A DNA stretch of 64,000 nucleotides from Treponema sp. (lineage in GTDB: Bacteria > Spirochaetota > Spirochaetia > Treponematales > Treponemataceae), in the NCBI GenBank assembly GCA_017551705.1, contig JAFZLA010000010.1, positions 62,001 through 126,000 of the forward strand, read 5' to 3'. The notes beneath the pieces are model-generated. The model did no database searches. It was given only the letters and a program-made list of their open reading frames with translations, and was not told where the DNA came from. Of the stretch, positions 35,596 through 44,578 are shown in pieces; position 1 is the first letter of the stretch, and every line of letters starts with the position of its first letter. The position numbers were made by a program, and so were the translations under genes.

Positions 35596-36079
35596 TTTTA
35601 TTAAATTTTGTGAAACATTCCGTGAAACATTTTGCGCGAAATTTAAGGTTTTTGCCCTGATTTGCGCGTTATTTGGCCCAAATTTGCCGAATTTTGCGCA
35701 AACCTGCCTGCCAAAAAAGCCAAATATTTTGGTTCAAAACGTTGAAGTGTTGGTGGACAACATTTTTGAAGAAGGAATATCGACACAGATTTTGGGGCTT
35801 GCAAAAAACGCCTTTAGCGGCGTTTGCGACGACGGAAAAAGTTATTCGATAAAAATTAACTTGCGCGAAAGGTCGTTCTACAAAAACGTGGACAACTTTC
35901 ATTCGATTTATGTGAGCTACCAACTTTTTTTGGAGAACGGCGAATGCGCTCATGAAAATGTTTTTTGCAGCGAGGGAAAGAAATCCATTTTGTCCGCCAT
36001 GGTCCAGCAAAAACAAGTCGCAAAAATCGCAAAAGACCTAAAAAAGTATTTTGAAAGCGAAAGCCAAGACGATGCCTAA
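35588..36079 (+). CDS. Secreted hypothetical protein (163 aa)
   Basis: I start at the ATG at 35588, whose AAGGAGG site lies inside the end of the preceding gene. A signal peptide appears at residues 20-39 with a cut near NFAQ. The mature part of about 125 residues is mixed alpha-beta: NILVQNVEVLVDNIFEEGIS, then a basic SIKINLRERSFYK strand. This might relate to penicillin-binding-protein-activator-like folds, but I do not recognise it. The stop overlaps the TolC-like gene start. Confidence 0.6.
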   Translation: MIDFIKFCETFRETFCAKFKVFALICALFGPNLPNFAQTCLPKKPNILVQNVEVLVDNIFEEGISTQILGLAKNAFSGVCDDGKSYSIKINLRERSFYKNVDNFHSIYVSYQLFLENGECAHENVFCSEGKKSILSAMVQQKQVAKIAKDLKKYFESESQDDA

Positions 36080-37442
36080 AAGAATAATTTTGTTGGCGCT
36101 GAGCGCATTTTTGCCGTCAAACGTCTTTTGCCAAATTGAACTGCGTTCCTATAACGACGCCCTTAAAATCGCTTTGGCTAACGACGTTGAGCGGAGCCTT
36201 CAAACGCTAGGCGCTCAAGAAAGCGTAAGGATGGCGCAAAAAAACATCGGCGGCTTTTTGCCTGTCATAGACTTTTGCTTAAACGACGCCGCAAAAGCGC
36301 AAAAGGACACAGACGACGCAAAAAGCAAGGCAATTGAATTTGGCGTAACGCAAAAAATATTTAACGGCGGAAAGACTTTTTTGGAATGGAGAATGCAAAA
36401 AGAAAAAAGCTTTTATCAGTTTTTGAGCGCGCAAAAGGCCAACGATGACTACAAAAATCAATTGCTAAAGGCCTACTACGCAAGCGTGCTTTTGGAACTA
36501 AAGAGCCGCCTTCTTAATGACAGCCTAAAAAACGCTTGGCAAGTCGTTCTGACCTCGCAATTGGAAGAAGAGCAAGGAATGATTACAAAAATGGAATATT
36601 TGGAAACGCTTTTGGAATACAAGAAAATGGAATTGGAGGCAAAATCCGCCCAGGATGATTGCGAAAATTCAAAATGGCAATTAAAAAGAATGATGGGGCT
36701 GAAACAAGAACATAACATCGCGCTGTTGGAAACACAAACCTTCGAAAGAGCCTTGGAGAGCTATCCGCTTGTCGAAGACTTAAACGAAAAAGAAAGACAA
36801 TGCGTCCAAAGCGCAATTCAAAACAGCGTTGACTTAAAGCTTGCGGAGGCGGAATTAAACTGGGCGCAAAAAATGAGGTCTATGCAAAAAAGATTTTTTC
36901 TGCCAAGCGTTTCGGTAAGAGGAGGCGTTAGTTTTACCGGAAGGAACTACCCCCTAACCTCGCCCACGTATTCAATAAAAGTAATTTTAGGCTTTGACGA
37001 CAATCCTTGGCTAAAGACGACAGTTTCAAGCCAAGTTGGATTCAACAAGGGCAAGATGAACTCAATGACAGACTCAATATCGGGGCAAACGGAAGCCAAC
37101 ACAATTTACTTTAACCAACTGCGTTTGAATAAAATTGAGATAGCGCAAAAAAAACTGGGCTTGGAAAAAGCAAAAAGGCAAATCGAAGAGAATGTTAGCG
37201 AGGCGATTCAAAAAATTCAAAAAGCGCAGGAAAATTTTCTTTTAAACTTAGAGAGCGTCAAGTTAAAAGAGCGTAAATTGCTTTTGTCAAAAATCCAGCT
37301 GGAGCAAGGAAAGATTAAAAGAAGCGACTATCTTGAAGACCTAAATGAATGCGCCAAGCAAAAAATCCAAGCGCTGAACGCGTTAAAGGAACGCGACTGC
37401 TTGACCAAAGAGCTGGAAGCGATGTCAAACCTTAATTTTTAA
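36072..37442 (+). CDS. TolC-like outer-membrane channel
   Basis: I use ATG 36072 (the longer frame begins with TTG at 36051). A signal peptide ends at about VFCQ (residue 20). The 456 residues show the TolC plan: two long helical hairpins (about 40-220 and 255-440) around a beta-barrel stretch with GVSFTGRNYPLTSP. KYFNGGKTFLEWRM-like text (IFNGGKTFLEW) matches the family LFNGG motif. It should be the outer-membrane exit of the RND system. It lies 10 bases before the membrane-fusion gene. Confidence 0.88.
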   Translation: MPKRIILLALSAFLPSNVFCQIELRSYNDALKIALANDVERSLQTLGAQESVRMAQKNIGGFLPVIDFCLNDAAKAQKDTDDAKSKAIEFGVTQKIFNGGKTFLEWRMQKEKSFYQFLSAQKANDDYKNQLLKAYYASVLLELKSRLLNDSLKNAWQVVLTSQLEEEQGMITKMEYLETLLEYKKMELEAKSAQDDCENSKWQLKRMMGLKQEHNIALLETQTFERALESYPLVEDLNEKERQCVQSAIQNSVDLKLAEAELNWAQKMRSMQKRFFLPSVSVRGGVSFTGRNYPLTSPTYSIKVILGFDDNPWLKTTVSSQVGFNKGKMNSMTDSISGQTEANTIYFNQLRLNKIEIAQKKLGLEKAKRQIEENVSEAIQKIQKAQENFLLNLESVKLKERKLLLSKIQLEQGKIKRSDYLEDLNECAKQKIQALNALKERDCLTKELEAMSNLNF

Positions 37443-37452
37443 CGGAGGAAAA

Positions 37453-38781
37453 ATGAAAAGACTGTTTGCATTATTTTGCGCAATCATTGTTCTGGCAAGC
37501 GCCTGTTCAAACAATGACAAGGACGCAAGCCAAAGCCTTCAAGTCAGAACATTGACAGCAAAAAAAAGCCGGCAAAACGTCACGCTTGAAAGCTATGGTT
37601 CGGTCACATACAAAAAAAAGAACGACGTTTGCGCTTTGGTTGACGGAACAATTGTAGAACAAGCGATTTTGGAAGGAAACGCGGTAAAAAAAGGCGAAAT
37701 TCTTTTTACTCTCAAAAACATTCAATACGAAATCCAAAAGGCCGAAAGGCAAAATCAAGTCAATTCTGCAAGGGCAAAATTAAGCGCCGCAAAAAACAAT
37801 TTGACCGAGCAAGAACGCAACGCGCTTTCGACAATAATGGCGCTGGACAACGCAAAAGCCAATCTGTCGCAAAAAAAGGACGAACACTCCTTGCAAATAA
37901 AAAATTTGGAGAAAAACCAAAAGCTTTTTGACGCGGGCGGCATAGCCGAAAGCGCCTTGGAGCAAATGCAAATGGAAGCGATGGCTTCAAAAACCGAAAT
38001 TGACGTTTTGGAAAAAGAATTGCAAATGAAACTTTTGGGCTATCAAGAACAAGACCTTTTGCGGGAAGGAATAGTTCCAAGCCAAGACGCGGAAGAAAGA
38101 AAAAATCAATATGTAGACCTGAACACAAAAAGCGCAAAAATTCAAATAGAGATTGCCGAAGTCGAGCTAAAAAACGCGCTGCGGGATTTGGAGTCAATAA
38201 ACGAGCTGATGAAAAACCTAACGGTTCTCTCCCCTTGCGACGGAATTGTAGGAGCGCTTTATTTTGAAAGCGGAGAACGGGTTACGCAAAACGAAAAGCT
38301 CGCGACGATAATCGACATGGAGCGGCCTTACGCCAAGGTTTCGGTCCAAGAAAAGGACATGGAAAAAATTCAAATTGGAGCGAGAGCCTTGGTCGAAATA
38401 GATTCGGCGGCATACAAAGAGCAAAGCGCGATAGATTTTATAAGCCCCTTGGCCGACTCCGAGACTGGAAACTTTTACGTAAAAATTCCCATAGACAACA
38501 AGGAAAACAAAATTAGGCTTGGAATGTTCGCTAAATGTTCAATAAGCGCAAAGACATCTGGAGAATATTTTGTCATTCCGCAAAGCGCATTGAGACGCAG
38601 GGACGGAAACACGGCGTTTTTGTTTTGCGTTCAAAACGACTTTGTCTATCAAAAGGAATGCCCTATTGAAATGGAACGCGACGGAAAAATCTTTATAAAA
38701 ACAGGCATCAAAGACGGAGAAAAAATTGTGGAAAGCCCGTCGACGGCGCTAAAGGAAGGCTTGCGTGTCAAATGCATTTAA
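37453..38781 (+). CDS. RND membrane-fusion (adaptor) lipoprotein
   Basis: The 442 residues begin with a lipoprotein signal (Cys18 in LASACSN). The order is that of HlyD/AcrA-type adaptors: a half biotinyl-lipoyl motif VDGTIVEQAILEGNAVKKGE near residue 60, a long helical hairpin (about 92-250), the second lipoyl half with SPCDGIVGALYFESGERV near 260, a beta-barrel domain and a membrane-proximal domain. It should link the inner-membrane pumps at 41696 and 44568 to the TolC-like channel. It overlaps the next gene by 17 bases. Confidence 0.9.
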   Translation: MKRLFALFCAIIVLASACSNNDKDASQSLQVRTLTAKKSRQNVTLESYGSVTYKKKNDVCALVDGTIVEQAILEGNAVKKGEILFTLKNIQYEIQKAERQNQVNSARAKLSAAKNNLTEQERNALSTIMALDNAKANLSQKKDEHSLQIKNLEKNQKLFDAGGIAESALEQMQMEAMASKTEIDVLEKELQMKLLGYQEQDLLREGIVPSQDAEERKNQYVDLNTKSAKIQIEIAEVELKNALRDLESINELMKNLTVLSPCDGIVGALYFESGERVTQNEKLATIIDMERPYAKVSVQEKDMEKIQIGARALVEIDSAAYKEQSAIDFISPLADSETGNFYVKIPIDNKENKIRLGMFAKCSISAKTSGEYFVIPQSALRRRDGNTAFLFCVQNDFVYQKECPIEMERDGKIFIKTGIKDGEKIVESPSTALKEGLRVKCI

Positions 38782-40162
38782 AACTTTTGCCGCGGCGGTC
38801 ATTTTGGCCACATTTTGGTCCTGCGCCTTTATGTCCTTTGAGGAATTGGAGACCGACGTTTCTTTGCTAGAAAAAGACGCCTATTACAGCAAGGAATCCG
38901 TAAAAATTGATTTTTCTATCAGCATGGAAAGAACGTCCGTAGAAAACCTTGTCTCTTTAAAAGAGGACGGACAGAGGATTGACGCCAAGATCGAGTGGAA
39001 CAACGGCTCCTGCATTTTGAGCGCAAAAGGCGGCTTTAAAAAAGGCCGCAAGTACACGCTGAGCGTAAAAGGAGACGCCTTTGCAAGCGACGGCCGCAAA
39101 TACGAGGTGAACATTTACAGGGAATTTGTTTTTGGAAGCCAAGCGGACAATTTTTTGTTGAACAAATTTGAAGAACAAAAAAACGCCCGCGGAGACGTGG
39201 AAAGCCTTGCCTTTTTCTTTAACAAGCCTGTGGATGCGGCTATTTTTGAAAGAGAATTCAGCTTGAGCCCTTATGTTGAAACAAAAAAAACATATTCTAC
39301 AGATTTTTGCCTTGTAGAAATTTTTCCAAGCGACAAATGGAAGGCCAACAGTTATTACACTTGGAAGATTGGAAACGCCTTTAGCCAAGACGGCGCAAAA
39401 ATATTCAAGGACTATCAAGGCTCGTTCCTGGCGGCAAGAAAAGAAAAAGCGCCCCAACTTTTGACAGCATGCCCCGCAGTCGGCGACACATTTTTGGAAA
39501 GCCTTAGCCTGAACGATTTGCTTGAAAACCAATGCATAGGCCTTGTCTTTGACTGCGCGATGAACAAAGACAGCGTTGAGCGGGGCGTTTGCTTTGAGCC
39601 TTCTGTACAAGGCTTTTGGCGAACGGTAGACGAAAAGCGTTTTGTATTCACGCCCTACAACAACTATCAAATTCAAAAAAAATACAGGCTTTGCGTAAGC
39701 GATTCGGTTGAAGACGCGTGGGGAATAAACTTTAAAGGTGAAAAAAACATTTTCTTTGCTCTTAAAAGCGATTTTATTGATATTGAAAAAATAACTGTTG
39801 ACACAAACGAAATTTGCGCGGGCGCGGAAAACCAATTAGAAATAGACTACGGCTCTCCCCTTTACATAAAAATTTATTTTTCAAAAAACCTTTGCCAAAA
39901 ATCGCTTTTGGAAATAAAAAACGCGGTCAAGTTCGAGTGCTTGTTTCCAATGTCCGCGCTAAATCCAAGATTAAATTCAATTTTAACCTCAAGCTCAAAT
40001 TGCGCAGAGTTTTGCTACTCCAATCTAAGCGCGGCCCTTGATGGGCAGGAATGCCTTTACAAGTTGACGGTCAAAGGCGGAGAAAACTTTATATTTGACG
40101 CGCAAGGGGAATATTTAAAGGAGGACAAATGCTACTACATAAGCTTAAAGAAAAAAGATTAG
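38765..40162 (+). CDS. Ig-like (Big_5/SbsA-type) lipoprotein 1
   Basis: The frame opens with GTG at 38765 inside the adaptor gene. The 465 residues have a lipoprotein-like signal (Cys20 in TFWSC, a relaxed spirochaetal lipobox). At least three beta-sandwich repeats of the SbsA Ig-like type follow, each with a pattern such as KESVKIDFSISMERTSVEN, KKGRKYTLSVKGDAFASDG and ENQCIGLVFDCAMNKDSVE. Such domains usually carry Ca-poor adhesin-like roles, but here the gene sits within an RND operon. Exact function unknown; it is homologous in layout to the next gene. Confidence 0.7.
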   Translation: MSNAFKTFAAAVILATFWSCAFMSFEELETDVSLLEKDAYYSKESVKIDFSISMERTSVENLVSLKEDGQRIDAKIEWNNGSCILSAKGGFKKGRKYTLSVKGDAFASDGRKYEVNIYREFVFGSQADNFLLNKFEEQKNARGDVESLAFFFNKPVDAAIFEREFSLSPYVETKKTYSTDFCLVEIFPSDKWKANSYYTWKIGNAFSQDGAKIFKDYQGSFLAARKEKAPQLLTACPAVGDTFLESLSLNDLLENQCIGLVFDCAMNKDSVERGVCFEPSVQGFWRTVDEKRFVFTPYNNYQIQKKYRLCVSDSVEDAWGINFKGEKNIFFALKSDFIDIEKITVDTNEICAGAENQLEIDYGSPLYIKIYFSKNLCQKSLLEIKNAVKFECLFPMSALNPRLNSILTSSSNCAEFCYSNLSAALDGQECLYKLTVKGGENFIFDAQGEYLKEDKCYYISLKKKD

Positions 40163-41694
40163 CGTCTGGAATAAAATTTGCGCAAGTCTATTGGGCCGCG
40201 CTTTTTTTGGGCTTGCTGGGCCTCCAGTCTTGCGCGGATTACTTTTTTCCTGAATTTAAGGTCGAGGACTCGGCGCTTGAAGAGCAAAAGGCGCTTGTGA
40301 CTTTTTCGGCCAACGTTAACCCGACAAGCGCGATGAAAAACTTTTTGTTCGCCGAGGACGACAAGGAAATCGAAGGCCGGCTTGATTTTTGCGGAAACAA
40401 ACTGTTTTTTTATCCAAAAGAAACAATAAGCCCAAATCATTGCTATAAAATTACGGTTTATTCGGGAGCGCAAGACGAAAACGGAAACACGCTCCAAACG
40501 GATTATAAAAAGATTTTCTACACCAAAGACGACCTTACAAGCCCTTGCGTCGCAGAAATAAAAACGATTGAAGATTCCGACCAAAACACAGAGGGGTTGT
40601 CAATCACTTTTAACAAAGCGATAAACCAAGAATCATTTTGCTCCTGTTTTTCGCTTGAGCCAAGCGCGGATTATTTTGCAAACTGGTCGGACGACAAAAA
40701 AAGCGTTTTGGTCAAGTTTAAGAAGCCCCTTTTGGAAAGGACATTGTATTCGACAAAAATCGAAAAATCCTTGCTCGACACGACCAACAACGCGATGGAA
40801 AATGACTTTTACTGGTCTTGGACAAACAAGCAGGACGCAAATGGGCCAAGCTGCAAGGTTTACGCAAAGGAGTTTGGCCAGGAGCAAAGCAAAGAAATAG
40901 TCGGTCTTTACGAAAACGCGGACTTTTCAAAAGAAATCGAAATTGTCTTTGACAAAAAAGTTTTGGCCGACAGCGTTCTTCAAGGAATCAAGATCGAGCC
41001 GCAAACGTCATTTACTGTCCAAGCCTTTCGCGAAGAAAGCGGAGCGTTTTGCAAAAAAGCAAAAATCATCTTCAACGAAAGGATCAAATGGAATAGTGAA
41101 CGGACTTTGGTCATAAAAAGCGACATAAAAGACTCAAGCGGGCTGTCCGTTGAGCCTAAAAAGATTTTAATAAAGAACAATTCCGAACTAGCCAGGCCGC
41201 CCAAATTGGAATGTGCGGCTCTTGTCGTTGACGGAAAAAATTATTATTTGACAAAAGAAAACAATTTTGAGAGCGTTGTTTTTCCGATAGAGAACTACCC
41301 CACGGGCAATTTTAAAGAGCTTCCGATTTATTTTATTTTTTCAATTTCTCCTTTGACAACAAAAATCGATAAAATCTCGGCCTACGAAGGAATAAGCGTT
41401 TTGACCTACGGCGCGGGAACGATTAACCTGAACGCGCTTGAGTCAATGAGCCAAGAGGATTTTGTCAAAGACCCGGGCTTTTTTGAAGCAAGCGACACAA
41501 AGCAATTGCTGCAAAAGATAAAGCAAAGCCAAAACAAACTTTGCGCGATAAAGTATTCCGCCCTATTTAAAAACACCGAACTCAACGAAAAGCCGGCGCA
41601 AGGCTTGATTGAATTTTTTGCTGACGAAAAGATATGCGACGACAAAAAAAACTTTATGGAGGAAAGCGTTCGCCTGACATGCAACAAAATATAA
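40129..41694 (+). CDS. Ig-like (Big_5/SbsA-type) lipoprotein 2
   Basis: A strong AGGAGGAC site precedes the ATG at 40129, which overlaps gene 1 by 34 bases. The 521 residues show a lipoprotein signal (Cys36 in LGLQSC, after a longer basic N-terminus) and several Ig-like units with matching strands: EEQKALVTFSANVNPTSAMK, NHCYKITVYSGAQDENGN, EGLSITFNKAINQESF and KEIEIVFDKKVLADSV. The two lipoproteins are probably tandem paralogues. They may form a periplasmic or surface part of the pump; this is inference from the operon. Confidence 0.7.
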   Translation: MLLHKLKEKRLASGIKFAQVYWAALFLGLLGLQSCADYFFPEFKVEDSALEEQKALVTFSANVNPTSAMKNFLFAEDDKEIEGRLDFCGNKLFFYPKETISPNHCYKITVYSGAQDENGNTLQTDYKKIFYTKDDLTSPCVAEIKTIEDSDQNTEGLSITFNKAINQESFCSCFSLEPSADYFANWSDDKKSVLVKFKKPLLERTLYSTKIEKSLLDTTNNAMENDFYWSWTNKQDANGPSCKVYAKEFGQEQSKEIVGLYENADFSKEIEIVFDKKVLADSVLQGIKIEPQTSFTVQAFREESGAFCKKAKIIFNERIKWNSERTLVIKSDIKDSSGLSVEPKKILIKNNSELARPPKLECAALVVDGKNYYLTKENNFESVVFPIENYPTGNFKELPIYFIFSISPLTTKIDKISAYEGISVLTYGAGTINLNALESMSQEDFVKDPGFFEASDTKQLLQKIKQSQNKLCAIKYSALFKNTELNEKPAQGLIEFFADEKICDDKKNFMEESVRLTCNKI

Positions 41695-41695
41695 T

Positions 41696-44578
41696 ATGAA
41701 AAGCTTGATTAAATTTTCAACAACGCGGCCAATTTCGGCCCTAATGTATTTTTGCCTGGTTCTTCTGTTGGGAGCGGTCGCGCCTTTTATGCTGAACGTT
41801 GACCTGCTACCGCAAGCAAAGGAAAGGTTCATAATCGTAAGTACAAATTATCAGGGCGCCCGCGCAAAAGAAGTCCGCCGCTTGGTTACAATTCCGCTTG
41901 AAGAAAACCTGGCGAGCCTTAAGGGAATCAAAAAAATCGAGTCGCTTTCGAGAGACGGACTTAGCGTAATTAAAATTGAATTGAAGTGGAACGTCGACTG
42001 CGACCTTGCCCTGCTGGAGACAAAGGCGCTTTTGGACGCTGCGGCGGACTTTTTGCCCCAAGACTGCCCAAAACCTGCGGCGCAAAAAGCCCCCGAAAGC
42101 GACGACAAGGCGATAAAAATCCTTGTGATTCCAAAAAAACAAGACATAGTTCAAGTCAGCGCCTTTGTAAAACAAGAATTACTGCGAAGGGCTTTGGCCT
42201 TGGAAGAAAGCGGCGGCGCAAAATGCCTTGGCCTTGTGGAGCCCCAAATCAAAATTGTGGTGGACTCAAACCTTTCGTCCTATTACGGCCTTTCGCTGGA
42301 ACAAATCGCGCAAGAGTTGAGCCTGTCAAACTTTGACTATCCCGCCGGAAGCGTTGAGGACGGCGAGAACGACATTTTGCTTAAAACCGAGGGTACATTT
42401 AAAAACTTTGACGACATTTTGGAGACGAATCTAAAGACAAACGAAGGGCCTCTAAAGCTAAAGCATTTGGCCGGCGCAAAAAAGGCGCAAAAAGACTTTG
42501 ACTCATTTTGCCTTTACAACGGACAAAGATGCGGAGCCCTTTTGGTCTTTTGCAAAAATGGCCAAAGCCCCCTAAAGCTTTCAAAAAAAATAAAGGCCCT
42601 GCTGGAAGAAATCAAAAGCGAAAATCCAAATTATGACTTTGTAATAGAAAACGACAGCTCAAAAGAAATCAGGCGGACGATAAAAAGCCTTGCGGCCAAC
42701 GCCCTTGTGGGAACGGCGATCGCAGTCTTGCTGCTATTTTTATTTTTTAAGTCTGCAAGAATTTCACTTGCGGTCGGAGCGGTCATTCCGCTAAGCCTTT
42801 TGTTTTCGTGCCTTGTTCTTTTGGCATTTAACAGAAGCCTTAACATAATTTCGATTTCGGGAATGACGATTTGTCTTGGAATGGTTGTTGACAACAGCAT
42901 TGTGGCCTTGCAAGGAGCGATTGGCCGCAAAGCCGACAAAGACTATCCAAAGGCGCTGCAAGAAGCCTTTTTGCAAGCCAGGCTTTCAAACACCGCGTCC
43001 ACGCTGACAAGCGCCATAGTCTTTGTTTCCTTGTTTTTTATCGGAGGAATCATCGGAGAGCTGTTTTTAGACTTGGCCATAAGCGTCATGTCTGGCCTGA
43101 TGTTTTCGCTCATTTATTCGTTTGGAGTGTTGCCCGCAATTTGCGCGCTTTTTCTTAAGGAGGAATTGCAAAAGGCCAAGACGATGAATTTTGCTTGGCT
43201 AGAAAAGCATAGGGAGCGGATTCTAAAAAAGACGAACAAAATTCGATTACTCTGCCCCGCCCTGGCGCTTGGCTTTACGCTTGCAGGCTTTATGATTTTG
43301 CTTCCGATAAAAAAAGAATTCCAGCCCAAAATGCGGGAATCCTTTTTTTGCCAAAAAATAATTTTTCCAACAGGAACGGACATAAAGCTTATGCAAAGCA
43401 AGACAAAGGCGCTTTGCTTTAGAATCCAAGAAATGCAAGGCGTCCAAAGCGTCTTTGCGCAAGGCGGCTATGAAAAAGACGACCTTAACTTTTTGGCAAA
43501 CGCAGAAAACAAAAAGGAATGCGTCGTCCTAAAGATAAAGACTGGCAAAATAAAAAAATGCAAAAAAGCCGTCAAAGAATTTCTTGACAATTTTGGCTTG
43601 GACAACTGCTTGCAAGAAAGCAAAGACTTGATTTCGGAACGGCTTGAAATTTCGAACAACTTTTTGTTTTGCGCAGGCGAAGAAGGCGACCAAGAAAGCC
43701 TTTTGGACGAATGCGAAAGAACTTTTGGAAGAGATTTTTTTCCGCACGAAATGTCGGAGCAAAAAATATTCAAGGAAAACCAAAAGTTCATGGAAAAAGT
43801 AAAAATCACTCCATACCAACTGGCGGAAACCTTGCGCAAGGCCTTTGACGGAGCGGCCGCTTCGGGCTACTTTGAAAACGGCAGGGAAATCCCGATGACC
43901 GTTCAATTTAAAGAAAAAGAATGCTCTTCGCAAGACAAGCTGGACAGACTAAAAATAATTTTAGGAACAACGCCTTTGGAACTGTCGGCCTTGGGCGAAT
44001 GGAAAACAAAAAAAGAGGAAGCCGCGCTTTTTAGGCTGGACGGAAAGGATTCAAAAATCATAAGCGCAAAGACAGCCGCGGCCGCGCCAAAAGATATAAA
44101 AAAGCGCCTAGTTTCTATCCAAGAGCAAGGCCTCAAGTCCTTGTTTTTAAACGGAACATTTTTGCTCTTGCTTGTCTTGGCGCTTTTGTATTGCGTCCTT
44201 GGAGCGCAAACAGAATCGACTGGAATGCCGCTTTATTATTTGACGGCGCTTCCTCCAAGCTTTTTTGGAGCCGCCGCCTCTCTTTTTATTTTTGGCTCGT
44301 CGCTCAACATAAACTCGATAATAGCCTTTATGCTCTTGTTTGGAACGGCGGTCAACAATTCAATCATCTTGCATGAAAGCGGCGGAAAAAACCTTTCGTC
44401 GGTTTTGATTACCTCCGCCACATCAATCGCGTCCTTGCTGCCCTTTGCCTTTGACCCTCTTGGAATAAATCCGCAAAGTTCCCTGTCGCTTGCGGTGGCG
44501 GGAGGACTAGCGTTTTCGACGGCGGCGGTTTTGATAATGGTTCCAAACATTTTGCATTGGAGAAAAAATGATTTTTAA
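41696..44578 (+). CDS. RND-family inner-membrane transporter 1
   Basis: The 960 residues have the duplicated RND plan: helix 1, a large periplasmic loop, helices 2-7 (about 340-530), a second loop and helices 8-12 (about 820-950). In helix 4, LGMVVDNSIVALQG keeps only the first of the two Asp of AcrB (D407/D408), and in helix 10 FGTAVNNSIILHE has Asn where AcrB has Lys940. It is about 90 residues shorter than AcrB. It overlaps pump 2 by 11 bases. Export driven by protons or sodium is likely, but the substrate is unknown. Confidence 0.85.
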   Translation: MKSLIKFSTTRPISALMYFCLVLLLGAVAPFMLNVDLLPQAKERFIIVSTNYQGARAKEVRRLVTIPLEENLASLKGIKKIESLSRDGLSVIKIELKWNVDCDLALLETKALLDAAADFLPQDCPKPAAQKAPESDDKAIKILVIPKKQDIVQVSAFVKQELLRRALALEESGGAKCLGLVEPQIKIVVDSNLSSYYGLSLEQIAQELSLSNFDYPAGSVEDGENDILLKTEGTFKNFDDILETNLKTNEGPLKLKHLAGAKKAQKDFDSFCLYNGQRCGALLVFCKNGQSPLKLSKKIKALLEEIKSENPNYDFVIENDSSKEIRRTIKSLAANALVGTAIAVLLLFLFFKSARISLAVGAVIPLSLLFSCLVLLAFNRSLNIISISGMTICLGMVVDNSIVALQGAIGRKADKDYPKALQEAFLQARLSNTASTLTSAIVFVSLFFIGGIIGELFLDLAISVMSGLMFSLIYSFGVLPAICALFLKEELQKAKTMNFAWLEKHRERILKKTNKIRLLCPALALGFTLAGFMILLPIKKEFQPKMRESFFCQKIIFPTGTDIKLMQSKTKALCFRIQEMQGVQSVFAQGGYEKDDLNFLANAENKKECVVLKIKTGKIKKCKKAVKEFLDNFGLDNCLQESKDLISERLEISNNFLFCAGEEGDQESLLDECERTFGRDFFPHEMSEQKIFKENQKFMEKVKITPYQLAETLRKAFDGAAASGYFENGREIPMTVQFKEKECSSQDKLDRLKIILGTTPLELSALGEWKTKKEEAALFRLDGKDSKIISAKTAAAAPKDIKKRLVSIQEQGLKSLFLNGTFLLLLVLALLYCVLGAQTESTGMPLYYLTALPPSFFGAAASLFIFGSSLNINSIIAFMLLFGTAVNNSIILHESGGKNLSSVLITSATSIASLLPFAFDPLGINPQSSLSLAVAGGLAFSTAAVLIMVPNILHWRKNDF